From contig DGYI01000070.1 in the NCBI GenBank assembly GCA_002396645.1, forward strand, positions 418 to 64,417: a DNA stretch of 64,000 nt, written 5' to 3'. A program made the translations under genes and the position numbers. The stretch comes from Firmicutes bacterium UBA5010. GTDB lineage: Bacteria; Bacillota; Clostridia; Tissierellales; Sedimentibacteraceae. The notes beneath the pieces were generated by a model. It was not told where the DNA came from, ran no database searches, and saw only the letters and a list, made by a program, of their open reading frames with translations. This document shows positions 43,764 to 52,707 of the stretch, piece after piece. The first letter of the stretch is position 1; the number at the start of each line of letters is the position of its first letter.

Positions 43764-45131
43764 ATGAAGATAGTAAAAAATTTAGTTTTGTTTTTAATGG
43801 TAATTATATGTGTTTTTCTAAGTACTCAGGTTTGGCTGCAGCTGCCTGATTTTTTGTCGTTGAATAAAAGCGGATATATAGAGGAACCGGGTAATCAGGA
43901 TGTGGACATTGACCTTTGGACACTTATAAGACCAAGTAAATATATACTGAAAAATGACAAAGAGCTCAAAGAATTCTATTCAAAAGACGAGCTTTTGTGG
44001 CGGAACACATTAGTAAGCTTAGAAACAGCACTGAAAAATTTAGCAGACAGTCAATCAAGCACAATTATGGGAGAATTTTATCCTGAGGAGTATGTAATGC
44101 TTGAATTTGAAAATAAGCTTCCGATAGAAATCTTTGCCGGGAAATTTCAACTAAACAAAGATAATATTAAGTCAAAGCTAGGCTATATTCAAAAAATAGT
44201 TTTTGGGCTTAACGAAGTCAATAATATATATATATATAATGGTGAATCTACGGTTATCATTAAAAACTCAATGATAAAAAATTTAGAAATATACGATAAT
44301 TTAAAGGCTATAAAGGATTCTGACTACATAAAATATAAGCAAGATATCGAGGTAGAAGGTGAAATAATACCTATTCCTATTCCGGATATAAGCACTGCCT
44401 TAAATCCGGTGTTCGTGCAATCAGAGCTTAATGTAAAAAACAAGCAGGCTATTGAAGCCATAGCAAAGGATTACTTTAAGAATAACTATGATTATGTAAG
44501 AAGGTCAGAAGATATTGAAGGAGACATATTATACGTTTATAAAAACGAAAAAGTGCTTAAAATAACTTCAGAGGGACTGTTGGACTTTTTTGATTCAAAT
44601 ATAGATATTGATAATAACAGCAATGTTTATGAGGGACTTCTCATTGCACTTAAATTTGCTACTAATTTTTTAAACTTTCATGAAGATATGTATTTAAGTG
44701 AAGTAAAAACAGCACAATATGAGGGGAGTTTCGGTTATGATTTTATATTTACCTACAGAATTAAAAATAAGCCTATACTTTTTAGCAAAGTCAGAGAAAG
44801 TGCAGCATTAGAAGTTGAAGTAATAGGCAATAATGTAGTTTCCTATAAAAGACTTATAAGAAATTTAGATACAAAACAGGACAGCGAAATGAAAGAACAA
44901 AAAATACTGTCTTTTGAAGATGTTCTCAAGAAACAGATAATTGTAGCTGATGAGGGCAATATCCTTAAAGTTATAGATAAATCAATGGTTAAGGATATAG
45001 ATAATGTTTATTTGGCATACTTTGACTATGCCAGAAGGGTCAATGAACAGCATCTGATTGTTGTTTGGGTTGTTGAAATTAGTGATAAAACTTATGTGTT
45101 TAACGCTATAACAGGTTCTTTAATTGAGTAG
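43764..45131 (+). CDS. yycH: YycH-type regulator of WalK
   Basis: This 455-residue protein has one N-terminal membrane helix (about 5-27; FLMVIICVFLSTQVWLQLP) and an otherwise extracellular beta-rich region. Sequence conservation of the family is low, but length, topology and position between walK and a second such gene fit YycH, which with YycI modulates WalK in the membrane. A segment near the C-terminus (LIVVWVVEISDKTYVFNAITGSLIE) has the PepSY-like fold ending typical of this family. GAGG lies before ATG 43764. Confidence 0.85.
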   Translation: MKIVKNLVLFLMVIICVFLSTQVWLQLPDFLSLNKSGYIEEPGNQDVDIDLWTLIRPSKYILKNDKELKEFYSKDELLWRNTLVSLETALKNLADSQSSTIMGEFYPEEYVMLEFENKLPIEIFAGKFQLNKDNIKSKLGYIQKIVFGLNEVNNIYIYNGESTVIIKNSMIKNLEIYDNLKAIKDSDYIKYKQDIEVEGEIIPIPIPDISTALNPVFVQSELNVKNKQAIEAIAKDYFKNNYDYVRRSEDIEGDILYVYKNEKVLKITSEGLLDFFDSNIDIDNNSNVYEGLLIALKFATNFLNFHEDMYLSEVKTAQYEGSFGYDFIFTYRIKNKPILFSKVRESAALEVEVIGNNVVSYKRLIRNLDTKQDSEMKEQKILSFEDVLKKQIIVADEGNILKVIDKSMVKDIDNVYLAYFDYARRVNEQHLIVVWVVEISDKTYVFNAITGSLIE

Positions 45132-45150
45132 AAAGGAAAACAGGTGAACG

Positions 45151-45981
45151 ATGGATTGGAATAAATCTAATACTATTTTAATAGTTGTATTTTTAATAGT
45201 TAATATATTTTTATTCAGCTTTATTTATTTTTCGGATAGCTTCAATTTAGAGTATGATCTGAAAGAAAAAGAGGAATTTTTACAAAGCGTGAAAGAAATT
45301 TTAAAGCAAAAAAATATAATAATATCCTGTGAAATTCCAAGCAAGATTCATAAAGCACCGTTTTTAGAGGTTGAATATGACGTTATATCTCCGAATAGGG
45401 AGCTTGTGGAGAACTTCATAGGTAAATATGACGGTATAATCAATGAAGATGTATTGTTTTATGAGAACGAAAACGAGTCGCTGGAAATAGTGGGTATGAA
45501 AAAAATTATCTATGAAAAAACCGGTGATTTCAATATAAAAAATGAGGATTCTGCAGATGACATAATAGACGAATTCTGTAAGAGGAAAAATATAGATATA
45601 AGCGGTTTTGTCAAAGTTAATGAAATAGATTCAAAAGATTATAAATTGATTAAATTTGTTGAGAAATATAGGACTTATAATTTAGAAAATTCGTATATAC
45701 ATTTTTATATTAAAAATGGAGAGATTATTAAATTTGAGATGCAAAAAATTGTAAGCTTAAGTGAAAGAGCTAATATAAAATCTATTTCAGCAGCAGAAGC
45801 CCTTCTTAGACTTATGACTATTAATTTTGCCGACAACAAAGAAATCGTTGATATTCAGATATGTTATTATACAAAGGAAAACGAAGATTTTCAAAATATA
45901 AATTCAATAAGCGTTGATTTAGTTTGGAAAGTCATTTTCAGCGATAAAACCTGTGCCTACCTTGTAGGGGAAGAATATTAA
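45151..45981 (+). CDS. yycI: YycI-type regulator of WalK
   Basis: This 276-residue protein opens with MDWNKSNTILIVVFLIVNIFLF: a short cytoplasmic tail followed by one membrane helix (about 7-29), an arrangement very typical of YycI. The extracellular part is beta-rich and ends VDLVWKVIFSDKTCAYLVG, paralleling the end of YycH. Together they form a heterodimer that adjusts WalK activity. AAAGGA precedes ATG 45151; the gap from yycH is 19 bp. Confidence 0.88.
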   Translation: MDWNKSNTILIVVFLIVNIFLFSFIYFSDSFNLEYDLKEKEEFLQSVKEILKQKNIIISCEIPSKIHKAPFLEVEYDVISPNRELVENFIGKYDGIINEDVLFYENENESLEIVGMKKIIYEKTGDFNIKNEDSADDIIDEFCKRKNIDISGFVKVNEIDSKDYKLIKFVEKYRTYNLENSYIHFYIKNGEIIKFEMQKIVSLSERANIKSISAAEALLRLMTINFADNKEIVDIQICYYTKENEDFQNINSISVDLVWKVIFSDKTCAYLVGEEY

Positions 45982-46032
45982 CAGTTGCAAAATTGCAAAA
46001 AAAATAGTATAGTATCTATGATTGTATTCATG

Positions 46033-46053
46033 TTTTGAAAACTTAGTTCAAAA
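46033..46053 (+). other. Inverted repeat before murA
   Basis: TTTTGAA (46033-46039) and TTCAAAA (46047-46053) around AACTTAG. A nearby upstream TTGCAA...TAGTAT combination (45985-46015) could be a weak promoter for murA, with the repeat as its operator or leader hairpin. Confidence 0.35.
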
Positions 46054-46076
46054 GAAAAGTTCAAGGGGAAATTTAT

Positions 46077-47333
46077 ATGTCAAAATTTTTAATAGAAGGC
46101 GGTACAAAGCTAAAAGGAAAGGTTAATATCGGTGGCTTTAAAAACGCCGCCCTTGCTATAATACCATCTGCAATTTTATGTAAGGAAAAGTGTATTATTG
46201 AAAATGTCCCGACAATAGAGGATGTAAAGGTTTTTAAAGAAATACTTACCAGTGTCGGCGCTAAGGTTGAAATGCTTGATGAGACCTCTATAGAAATAGA
46301 TGCGCGTGATGTAAAAGAGATTAGTATAGCAGAAGCCCTACCTAAAAATATAAGAGCCTCATACTATATGTGGGGAGTAGGACTTGGAAGGTTTAAAAGA
46401 GTTTCTATGCCTCTTCCGGGTGGCTGTGATATAGGGGAGAGAAAATTTGACTATCATATTAAAGGCTTTGAGGCATTGGGAGCTACTGTTGAGCTTACAG
46501 ACAAAAGCATTACTTTTTCTGCGGATAAGCTGATAGGTAATAGGATTTATTTAGATTTTGCAAGTGTCGGAGCTACAATCAACATAATGCTTGCAGCAGT
46601 TTATGCCGAAGGAAGAACTACAATTGAAAATGCGGCTAAAGAGCCTCATATAGTCGATACTGCGAACTTTTTGAATGCTATGGGTGCGGATATCAAGGGA
46701 GCGGGAACAGATGTTATAAGAATAAACGGAGTTTCTGAGCTCAAAGGATGTACATACGGCGTTATACCGGATCAGATAGAAGCGGGAACTTATATGATTG
46801 CCGCAGCCGCTACTAAAGGCGATATAATAATAGACGGAATCATACCTAAACATCTTGAACCTATAACCGCGAAGCTTGAAGAAATGGGAATGGGTATAGA
46901 AGAATATGGAGATTCTCTGAGAGTTTTCTATGAAAAAGAGCTTGTGCCTGTAAATATAAAAACACTTCCTTATCCGGGATTTCCTACTGATCTTCAGCAG
47001 CCTATGGCTGTGCTGCTCTCATCATTAAATGGTGAAAGCATGATAGAGGAGAGCATATTTGAGAGCAGATTCAAATATGTAGATGAGCTTAAAAAAATGG
47101 GTGCCGATATAGATGTAAATGATAGGACAGCTAAAATAAAAGGTATGGGATTTTTAACGGGAACTTCTGTTAATGCGACTGATTTAAGAGCGGGAGCGGC
47201 TCTTATAGTTGCCGGATTAGTTGCCGAAGGCGTGACAGAAATAAATGAAATATATCATATAGACAGAGGGTATGAAAATATAGAAAATAAATTTATGAAT
47301 CTCGGAGCCAGAATTAAAAGAATAAAGTCGTGA
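46077..47333 (+). CDS. murA: UDP-N-acetylglucosamine 1-carboxyvinyltransferase (MurA)
   Basis: This 418-residue enzyme transfers enolpyruvate from PEP to UDP-GlcNAc, the first committed step of peptidoglycan synthesis. The catalytic loop holds Cys117 in PLPGGCDIGERKFD, the residue attacked by fosfomycin, so the enzyme should be fosfomycin-sensitive. GGFKNAALAI and the C-terminal DLRAGAALIVAGL and IDRGYENIE motifs are also characteristic. GERKFD in place of the more usual GARPVD suggests the MurA2/MurZ paralogue line. It follows the wal genes, linking signalling on wall turnover with precursor synthesis. Confidence 0.95.
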   Translation: MSKFLIEGGTKLKGKVNIGGFKNAALAIIPSAILCKEKCIIENVPTIEDVKVFKEILTSVGAKVEMLDETSIEIDARDVKEISIAEALPKNIRASYYMWGVGLGRFKRVSMPLPGGCDIGERKFDYHIKGFEALGATVELTDKSITFSADKLIGNRIYLDFASVGATINIMLAAVYAEGRTTIENAAKEPHIVDTANFLNAMGADIKGAGTDVIRINGVSELKGCTYGVIPDQIEAGTYMIAAAATKGDIIIDGIIPKHLEPITAKLEEMGMGIEEYGDSLRVFYEKELVPVNIKTLPYPGFPTDLQQPMAVLLSSLNGESMIEESIFESRFKYVDELKKMGADIDVNDRTAKIKGMGFLTGTSVNATDLRAGAALIVAGLVAEGVTEINEIYHIDRGYENIENKFMNLGARIKRIKS

Positions 47334-47411
47334 TTATAAATAAAAAATCCCTGCAGAGATGTTATCATGTCATAGGGACATTTAAGAAAAGAAAACTGTA
47401 TACAAAAATAT

Positions 47412-47442
47412 AAAAAAATCGTGCCATTGCACGATTTCTTTA
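47412..47442. terminator. Terminator between murA and the serine hydrolase gene
   Basis: AAATCGTGC (47416-47424)-catt-GCACGATTT (47429-47437), with A-run on the left and a T-rich right side. It can serve both convergent genes. The rest of the gap 47334-47559 shows no gene. Confidence 0.8.
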
Positions 47443-47559
47443 TATTTTTGTCTAAGATAAACCTACATAGAGATTTTGTGATTTTATGTGCGTAAATCGA
47501 CTATAGCTAAGAGTTCTAATCTCGAAGATAAAGGATGTCAAAAATTTGTACTATACTTA

Positions 47560-49020
47560 TTATCGGGATTTGGCATTATGCTGGAGAGCATATATAAAGA
47601 ATGTAATAGAAGCAGTTAAAAATATCAGTGAAATCAAAGCTGTAAAAATACTATATGTTTGCCAAACCAACAAGTGTGACCAATCGTACCCGAAGAGCAT
47701 TGGAAAAAACCAGCACATAGCACATATGGAAACAGTAAGCGTTAGCCAAACAACAGTTATGAGTATTCTCTTTTTAGTTATTGCTTGGCGTTTATTCATT
47801 TTCTTTCTGCGTAATCCTAAAATAAAGAAAATGATAGCCAGCAGGCAAACAATAATTGTAGCAGATGAAAGAATTATGTCTAAAAGTTGCATGCTGCTTA
47901 TTTTATATGTTTGCTTAAGATTGCCGTCCAATATATCTTTGATATTTTTTACCAGACCGATATTGATATTAGAGCTGTTGGTTAGCAGGCAGAAGGCTGT
48001 TCGTTCATTTTTAAGTATTAGTACTTCAGTTGAGAAATTAGGATTGCCTCCCGAGTGCTCAATAATTGTTTTGTCGGCATTTACCGACCATCCTGCTGCA
48101 TAATACATTTTATTGACATCAGGAACGGATATATCTCCATGATGTGATTTACTAATAATTGCTTTAAATACTTCGGGTATGTCCTGCACATCACCCATCT
48201 GCATGTTAATCCAACGCGTCATATCCTTTGTACAGGACATGATATATCCAGCCGGTTTGTTACCGCCATAATCCGGTGCATTATATGGGATTGTTATAAA
48301 AAAAGAAGATCGATAGCCCTGTGCCAGTTGCCCGGTTGTTTGGGCAAGTTCTTTATAAACGTAAGTATTATATAAACCCAAGGGTTTAAACACCTGCTCG
48401 GTCATAAAGCTTTCATAGCTTTGACCTGATACAACTTCAATAATCAAACCTATTACATCATAGTTTACAGTTCCATACTCGTATTGCTGACCGGGATAAA
48501 ATGCCAGTTCAGTATCCATCAATACTTCGACGGTTTTTTGCAGCATGTCCGGCGTATTGCCTTTCGGGATATTAAAATGCTTTTGATTTGTCAAACCGCT
48601 GGTATGGTGTAGAAAGTGATTAAGTGTAAGGTTCTGCATGTCAATAGGAATTCCCTTATACTCCATTGTAAACCAAGGCAAATATTTCTGAACAGAATCG
48701 GTCATGGAGAGTAGCCCCTGCTCCTCTAACAGTAAAATTCCCAAGCCGGTAAAAGCCTTACTGACCGAAGCCAGTTCGTATATGGTATTTTCGCTTGCAA
48801 GCAAGCCTTTCTCACGGTTTGCATAGCCAGACGAAAAGTAGAAGGTTTCATCTCCAGAGATAATAGAAATTGAAATGCCCGGTGTACCTGATATATGACA
48901 GGCATCATCAAGCAATGTTTGTATTGCCGAAGATTGTGCGCCAGATAGTGCATAAACCGGTATTGTAAATCCTGTGAATAGTATAAATGATGCTATCATA
49001 GTAACGATAATCTTTTCCAT
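47560..49020 (-). CDS. Membrane-anchored beta-lactamase-fold serine hydrolase
   Basis: This 486-residue protein has a signal peptide (about 1-24), a class C beta-lactamase/PBP4*-like domain (about 28-360) and three C-terminal membrane helices (about 375-400, 415-440, 455-480). The nucleophile motif is S-x-x-K in ELASVSKAFTG and the third motif is HSG in IIEHSGGNPNF. The usual second motif Y-x-N reads YGT in YEYGTVNYDV, so activity may be altered. Likely roles are muropeptide or D-peptide processing or peptide-antibiotic modification rather than true beta-lactam resistance. ATG 49020 has GGAGG at 5 nt; an upstream GTG overlaps that ribosome site. Confidence 0.83.
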   Translation of the reverse strand: MEKIIVTMIASFILFTGFTIPVYALSGAQSSAIQTLLDDACHISGTPGISISIISGDETFYFSSGYANREKGLLASENTIYELASVSKAFTGLGILLLEEQGLLSMTDSVQKYLPWFTMEYKGIPIDMQNLTLNHFLHHTSGLTNQKHFNIPKGNTPDMLQKTVEVLMDTELAFYPGQQYEYGTVNYDVIGLIIEVVSGQSYESFMTEQVFKPLGLYNTYVYKELAQTTGQLAQGYRSSFFITIPYNAPDYGGNKPAGYIMSCTKDMTRWINMQMGDVQDIPEVFKAIISKSHHGDISVPDVNKMYYAAGWSVNADKTIIEHSGGNPNFSTEVLILKNERTAFCLLTNSSNINIGLVKNIKDILDGNLKQTYKISSMQLLDIILSSATIIVCLLAIIFFILGLRRKKMNKRQAITKKRILITVVWLTLTVSICAMCWFFPMLFGYDWSHLLVWQTYSIFTALISLIFLTASITFFIYALQHNAKSR

Positions 49021-49301
49021 TGGGGCCTCCACTATAAAAAATACCTGTACGAATAATATAAATTTTCTATTTCAAGAATATTTTATTCTGTAGTATCTAT
49101 GAAATCTTACCATAATAAAGTAAATGCTTCAAGGTTGAAATTATAATATGTGGTGATAGTTTAGCTGGAGAGTCATGGTATGTTGTGTTGCCACAAAAAG
49201 ATTGTACGGTCGGATAAAAAATACCGACAAACAGTTAAACTTACTGCCTGCCGATAAATTCATCACAATTTACAACTTGCTTGAAAATATCTACATGATA
49301 T

Positions 49302-49673
49302 TTATTTTGAATTTTTTACATAGTCCTTTATTTTGTCAAAAGTTTCCTGGCTAATTATATGTTCGATTCTGCAGGCATCGGTTGCAGCTATCTCATCATT
49401 TATCCCCAATGAAGAAATCAAAAATTCAGTGATGAGTCTGTGTCTTTCATATATAGAATTAGCCTTGTTTATACCTTCTTGAGTAAGGAGAATTTGTCCG
49501 TTTTCTGCTATAGTTATAAGGTTTGCTTTTTTTAATATGCTCATTGCCCTGCTGACACTTGCCTTTGAGTAATTAAGCTCTGTTGCAACATCAATGGAGC
49601 GCACAAAACCACTCCTGTTTTGTAAAATCAGAATAGTCTCTAAATAATTTTCTCCGGATTCTTGTATTTTCAT
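49302..49673 (-). CDS. DtxR/MntR-family metal-dependent regulator
   Basis: This 123-residue protein begins MKIQESGENYLETILIL, the standard DtxR/MntR opening with a metal-binding Glu, followed by the winged helix (SGFVRSIDVATELNYSKASVSRAMSIL) and the dimerisation helices holding further ligands (RHRLITEFLISSLGI, ACRIEHIISQETF). It lacks the C-terminal SH3 domain, as in MntR and short IdeR-like proteins. It is divergent from feoA-feoB and is the natural candidate to bind the GTTAGC palindromes there. The frame opens at 49715; ATG 49673 matches the family N-terminus although the GGAGG is 14 nt away. Confidence 0.9.
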   Translation of the reverse strand: MKIQESGENYLETILILQNRSGFVRSIDVATELNYSKASVSRAMSILKKANLITIAENGQILLTQEGINKANSIYERHRLITEFLISSLGINDEIAATDACRIEHIISQETFDKIKDYVKNSK

Positions 49674-49700
49674 AATTATGCTTATTACCTCCTTTATACG

Positions 49701-49767
49701 AAGTGCGAGCAGCACTTTTTATAGATTGAACACAGTTCCATAGAGTGAAGCTTGCTTCACTTTTTTT
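49701..49767. promoter_or_regulatory. Two palindromes in the leader of the DtxR-family gene
   Basis: AAGTGC-gagca-GCACTT (49701-49717) and AGTGAAGC-tt-GCTTCACT (49744-49761), each followed on the plus strand by TTTTT-type runs. They lie upstream of the regulator gene in the 382-bp gap 49674-50055. They may be terminators on the plus strand or operator/leader elements for the minus-strand gene. Confidence 0.45.
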
Positions 49768-49912
49768 AGCTTTTTATTATATTATTTATATGTTATCACA
49801 GTATTTATAAAAATTCAAGGATTCTGTAAAATGAAAAAATTCACGCAATAAATTGCTGTCTAAATACAGTAAAAACAAGTCAAAAATAATTATAAATATT
49901 TATTAATTTTGA

Positions 49913-49941
49913 TTGACAAGAAGGGTTGGTCATGGTAAAAT
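49913..49941 (+). promoter_or_regulatory. Promoter of the feo operon
   Basis: TTGACA (49913-49918), 17-bp spacer, TAAAAT (49936-49941). Transcription should start near 49948, just before the first palindrome. Confidence 0.85.
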
Positions 49942-49950
49942 ATATACGAA

Positions 49951-50000
49951 AGTTAGCGAAAGCTAACTATAGTTTACGGAAAAGGTTAGCTAGAGCTAAC
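49951..50000 (+). promoter_or_regulatory. Tandem GTTAGC-N4-GCTAAC operators of feoA
   Basis: GTTAGC-gaaa-GCTAAC (49952-49967) and GTTAGC-taga-GCTAAC (49985-50000) have identical arms and centres 33 bp apart, about three helical turns. The TTAG...CTAA core resembles DtxR/IdeR boxes. A third weaker pair, ATGCT/AGCAT, follows at 50001-50016. Repression of iron uptake by the adjacent DtxR-type regulator is the simplest reading; as RNA, the first would be a GAAA-loop hairpin. Confidence 0.78.
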
Positions 50001-50055
50001 ATGCTGGATATAGCATGTAAATATATCGTTATAAAATTTTATTTTGGAGGACAGT

Positions 50056-50277
50056 ATGAATACTTTAAGAGATATTAAATGCGGTGAGACTGTAAAGGTT
50101 AAAAAACTAACAGGAGAAGGCGCTATAAAGAAGAGAATTATGGATATGGGTATAACAGCCGGTGCAGAAATATTTGTAAGAAAGCTTGCTCCGTTGGGAG
50201 ATCCGATGGAAATAAAAGTTCGAGGATATGAACTTACTCTAAGAAAAGCTGATGCAGCAATGATTGTGGTTGAATAA
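50056..50277 (+). CDS. feoA: Ferrous iron transport protein FeoA
   Basis: This 73-residue SH3-like cytoplasmic protein is needed for FeoB-mediated iron uptake. LRDIKCGETVKVKKLTGEGAIKKRIMDMGIT and the GDPMEIKVRGYELTLRKADA segment are typical. ATG 50056 has GGAGG 5 nt upstream; the longer frame starts with a TTG that overlaps that site. It is 62 bp upstream of feoB and under the tandem operators. Confidence 0.94.
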   Translation: MNTLRDIKCGETVKVKKLTGEGAIKKRIMDMGITAGAEIFVRKLAPLGDPMEIKVRGYELTLRKADAAMIVVE

Positions 50278-50339
50278 CCAAATAGAAATGAATTTTAAGT
50301 AGTGTTTAGCAGGGGCTAATCACATCAGGAGGAGAAAAT

Positions 50340-52487
50340 ATGAGTATTAAAATAGCTTTGGTTGGTAATCCAAACAGCGGAAAAACTACAATGTTTAATG
50401 CTTTGACTGGTAGCTCGCAATATGTTGGAAACTGGCCAGGTGTTACGGTAGAAAAGAAAACGGGAAAATTAAAAGGACATAAAGAAGTTGAAATTGTTGA
50501 CTTGCCGGGTATTTATTCCTTGTCCCCGTATACATTGGAAGAGGTAATTTCAAGAAATTACTTAATAGATGAGAGACCGGATGCGATAATTAACATAGTA
50601 GACGGTACAAATTTAGAGAGAAATCTTTATCTGACAACTCAGCTTATGGAGATTGGAATACCTGTAGTTATAGCTCTTAACATGGTAGACATGCTCCGCA
50701 AAAGAGGAGACGAAATAGATAAGGCTAAATTAAGTGCTAAGTTTGGCTGTGAAGTTGTTGAGACATCTGCTCTAAGAGGTGAGGGATGTGACAATGTAGT
50801 AAAGGCAGCAATAGATTTGGCAAATAAAAAATCAAGTAAGTTGATAAACTGTACTTTCTCAGGTGAAGTAGAAAATTCTCTGTCATCAATAGACGAATTG
50901 CTTCCGGATGAAATTAACAACAGAAGATGGTTTGCAATAAAATTATTTGAACGTGACGAGAAGATAATTGATAAAATAAAATTATCCTCAGATAAATGTC
51001 AAATTATTGAGAAAATAGTTGAAAATTGTGAATCTAAGCTTGGAGAAGACTCTGAGAGTATAATTACATCAGAGAGATACAAAGCTATAGATAAGATAAT
51101 AAAAGGTATTTTTAAGAAAAAGAATACTTCAAACGTTACTACGTCTGACAAAATAGATAACATTATAACTAACAGATTTTTAGCTTTACCTATATTTGCA
51201 ATAATTATGTTTTTGGTTTATTATATATCGATTTCAACTGTTGGTACTATGATGACTGATTGGGTTAATGACGGTTTGTTCGGAGAGATTATACCTCCTG
51301 CTGTTGAAGGATTTTTAGAATCTGCGGGAACAGCTGAATGGCTTAACTCACTTATACTTAATGGAATTATAGGAGGAGTTGGAGCAGTTCTTGGCTTCTT
51401 GCCTCAGATGCTTGTGTTATTCTTACTCTTAGCTATACTTGAAGCTTGCGGATATATGGCGAGAATAGCATTTATAATGGACAGAATTTTCAGAAATTTC
51501 GGATTATCCGGAAAATCTTTTATACCGATGTTGATAGGAACAGGTTGTAGTGTACCGGGAATTATGGCATCAAGAACTATAGAAAGTGAAAGTGACAGAA
51601 AGATTACAATAACTACAACAAGCTTTATGCCTTGCTCGGCTAAGATTCCGATTATAGCACTTATAACCGGAGCCTTATTCAACGAATCTCCTTTTGTTGC
51701 TCCTGCAGCATATTTTATAGGAGTTGCGGCAATTATCGTATCGGGAATCATACTTAAGAAAACAAGCGGATTCGCAGGTGAGCAAACACCGTTTGTTATG
51801 GAATTGCCACCGTATCAGATGCCTAGAGTAAAGGATGTTCTAAAGCGTACATGGGACAAAGGAAAAGCCTTTGTTATAAAAGCGGGTACAATAATATTCT
51901 TGGCCTGCGGTATTATTTGGTTCTTAAGCAGCTTTAACTGGTCTATGGAAATGGTTGATACTAATGATTCTATCCTTGCTACAATAGGAAGAGTAATAGC
52001 TCCTGTTTTCGCTCCTCTTGGATTTGGAAACTGGGAATCATCAGTTGCCACAGTTACAGGTTTGGTTGCTAAAGAAAATGTTTTAAGTACTTTCGGAGTA
52101 TTGTTTAATTTTGCCGGAGAAGTATCAGAAAACGGAAGAGAAATATGGGCAAATATGCAGCAAACATTTACGCCTTTATCAGCATTTTCGTTCTTAGTAT
52201 TCAATCTTTTATGCGCACCTTGCTTCGCGGCAATCGGAGCTATTAAAAGAGAGATGGGCAATGCAAAATGGACTATGTTTGCAATAGGATATCAAACACT
52301 GTTTGCATATGCAATTTCGCTTATAGTTTATCAGTTGGGTACTTTATTCGGAGGACAAGGATTTGGTATAGGAACTGTAGTTGCTTTAGCAGTATTGGTA
52401 TTTTTATTATATATGCTGTTTAAGCCATCTAAAAAAGTTTCCGGGAAAACTTCAGATAAGGAACCTTTGAAAGTGAAAGGAGTATAA
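50340..52487 (+). CDS. feoB: Ferrous iron transporter FeoB
   Basis: This 715-residue membrane transporter has an N-terminal GTPase domain and takes up Fe(II). G1 is GNPNSGKTT (9-17), the switch region reads NWPGVTVEKKTG, G3 is DLPG (54-57), G4 is NMVD (about 116). A helical GDI-like spacer follows (about 175-270), then the membrane core from about 280 with the two inverted Gate segments (LIGTGCSVPGIMASRTIE and TGLVAKENVLSTFGVLF, each with its conserved Cys or Glu-containing motif). GGAGGAG precedes ATG 50340. It forms an operon with feoA and the following small cysteine-rich gene. Confidence 0.96.
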   Translation: MSIKIALVGNPNSGKTTMFNALTGSSQYVGNWPGVTVEKKTGKLKGHKEVEIVDLPGIYSLSPYTLEEVISRNYLIDERPDAIINIVDGTNLERNLYLTTQLMEIGIPVVIALNMVDMLRKRGDEIDKAKLSAKFGCEVVETSALRGEGCDNVVKAAIDLANKKSSKLINCTFSGEVENSLSSIDELLPDEINNRRWFAIKLFERDEKIIDKIKLSSDKCQIIEKIVENCESKLGEDSESIITSERYKAIDKIIKGIFKKKNTSNVTTSDKIDNIITNRFLALPIFAIIMFLVYYISISTVGTMMTDWVNDGLFGEIIPPAVEGFLESAGTAEWLNSLILNGIIGGVGAVLGFLPQMLVLFLLLAILEACGYMARIAFIMDRIFRNFGLSGKSFIPMLIGTGCSVPGIMASRTIESESDRKITITTTSFMPCSAKIPIIALITGALFNESPFVAPAAYFIGVAAIIVSGIILKKTSGFAGEQTPFVMELPPYQMPRVKDVLKRTWDKGKAFVIKAGTIIFLACGIIWFLSSFNWSMEMVDTNDSILATIGRVIAPVFAPLGFGNWESSVATVTGLVAKENVLSTFGVLFNFAGEVSENGREIWANMQQTFTPLSAFSFLVFNLLCAPCFAAIGAIKREMGNAKWTMFAIGYQTLFAYAISLIVYQLGTLFGGQGFGIGTVVALAVLVFLLYMLFKPSKKVSGKTSDKEPLKVKGV

Positions 52488-52544
52488 AGTGTGAAGAGAC
52501 ACACTTTGCACTTTATAATTTGTTGTAACGCCGTGTAACGGTGG
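52486..52544 (+). other. Hairpins between feoB and the small cysteine-rich gene
   Basis: AAAGTGTG (52486-52493) pairs with CACACTTT (52500-52507), and CGCCGT-gta-ACGGTG (about 52530-52544) is a second, imperfect palindrome. No T-run, so probably processing or stability elements. Confidence 0.4.
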
Positions 52545-52557
52545 AATGGAGGAAATT

Positions 52558-52704
52558 ATGTCAACAATCATTATATCCGTTTTAGTGTTCGGATTATTTA
52601 TTGGAGTTGCTCTTCATATGATAAATAAAAAAAGGAAAACAGGCTCTGCTAGCTCTTGCAGCGGATGCTCAGGCTGCGCCGATTCCGGCAGCTGCCATAA
52701 ATAG
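52558..52704 (+). CDS. FeoB-associated cysteine-rich small membrane protein
   Basis: This 48-residue protein has one membrane helix (about 3-22; TIIISVLVFGLFIGVALHM), a short basic stretch (NKKRK) and a cysteine-rich tail with C34, C37, C40 and C46 (CSGCSGCADSGSC). It matches the small FeoB-associated family found after feoB in many anaerobes, whose role is unproven but may be to pass iron or stabilise FeoB. ATG 52558 has GGAGG 5 nt upstream. The DUF2325 gene starts 3 bp after its stop codon. Confidence 0.85.
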   Translation: MSTIIISVLVFGLFIGVALHMINKKRKTGSASSCSGCSGCADSGSCHK

Positions 52705-52707
52705 ATA

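Noticed and set aside
47546..48103. 185-codon plus-strand frame overlapping the serine hydrolase gene
   Set aside because: The minus-strand gene has clear catalytic motifs, signal peptide and ribosome site; this frame has none of these.
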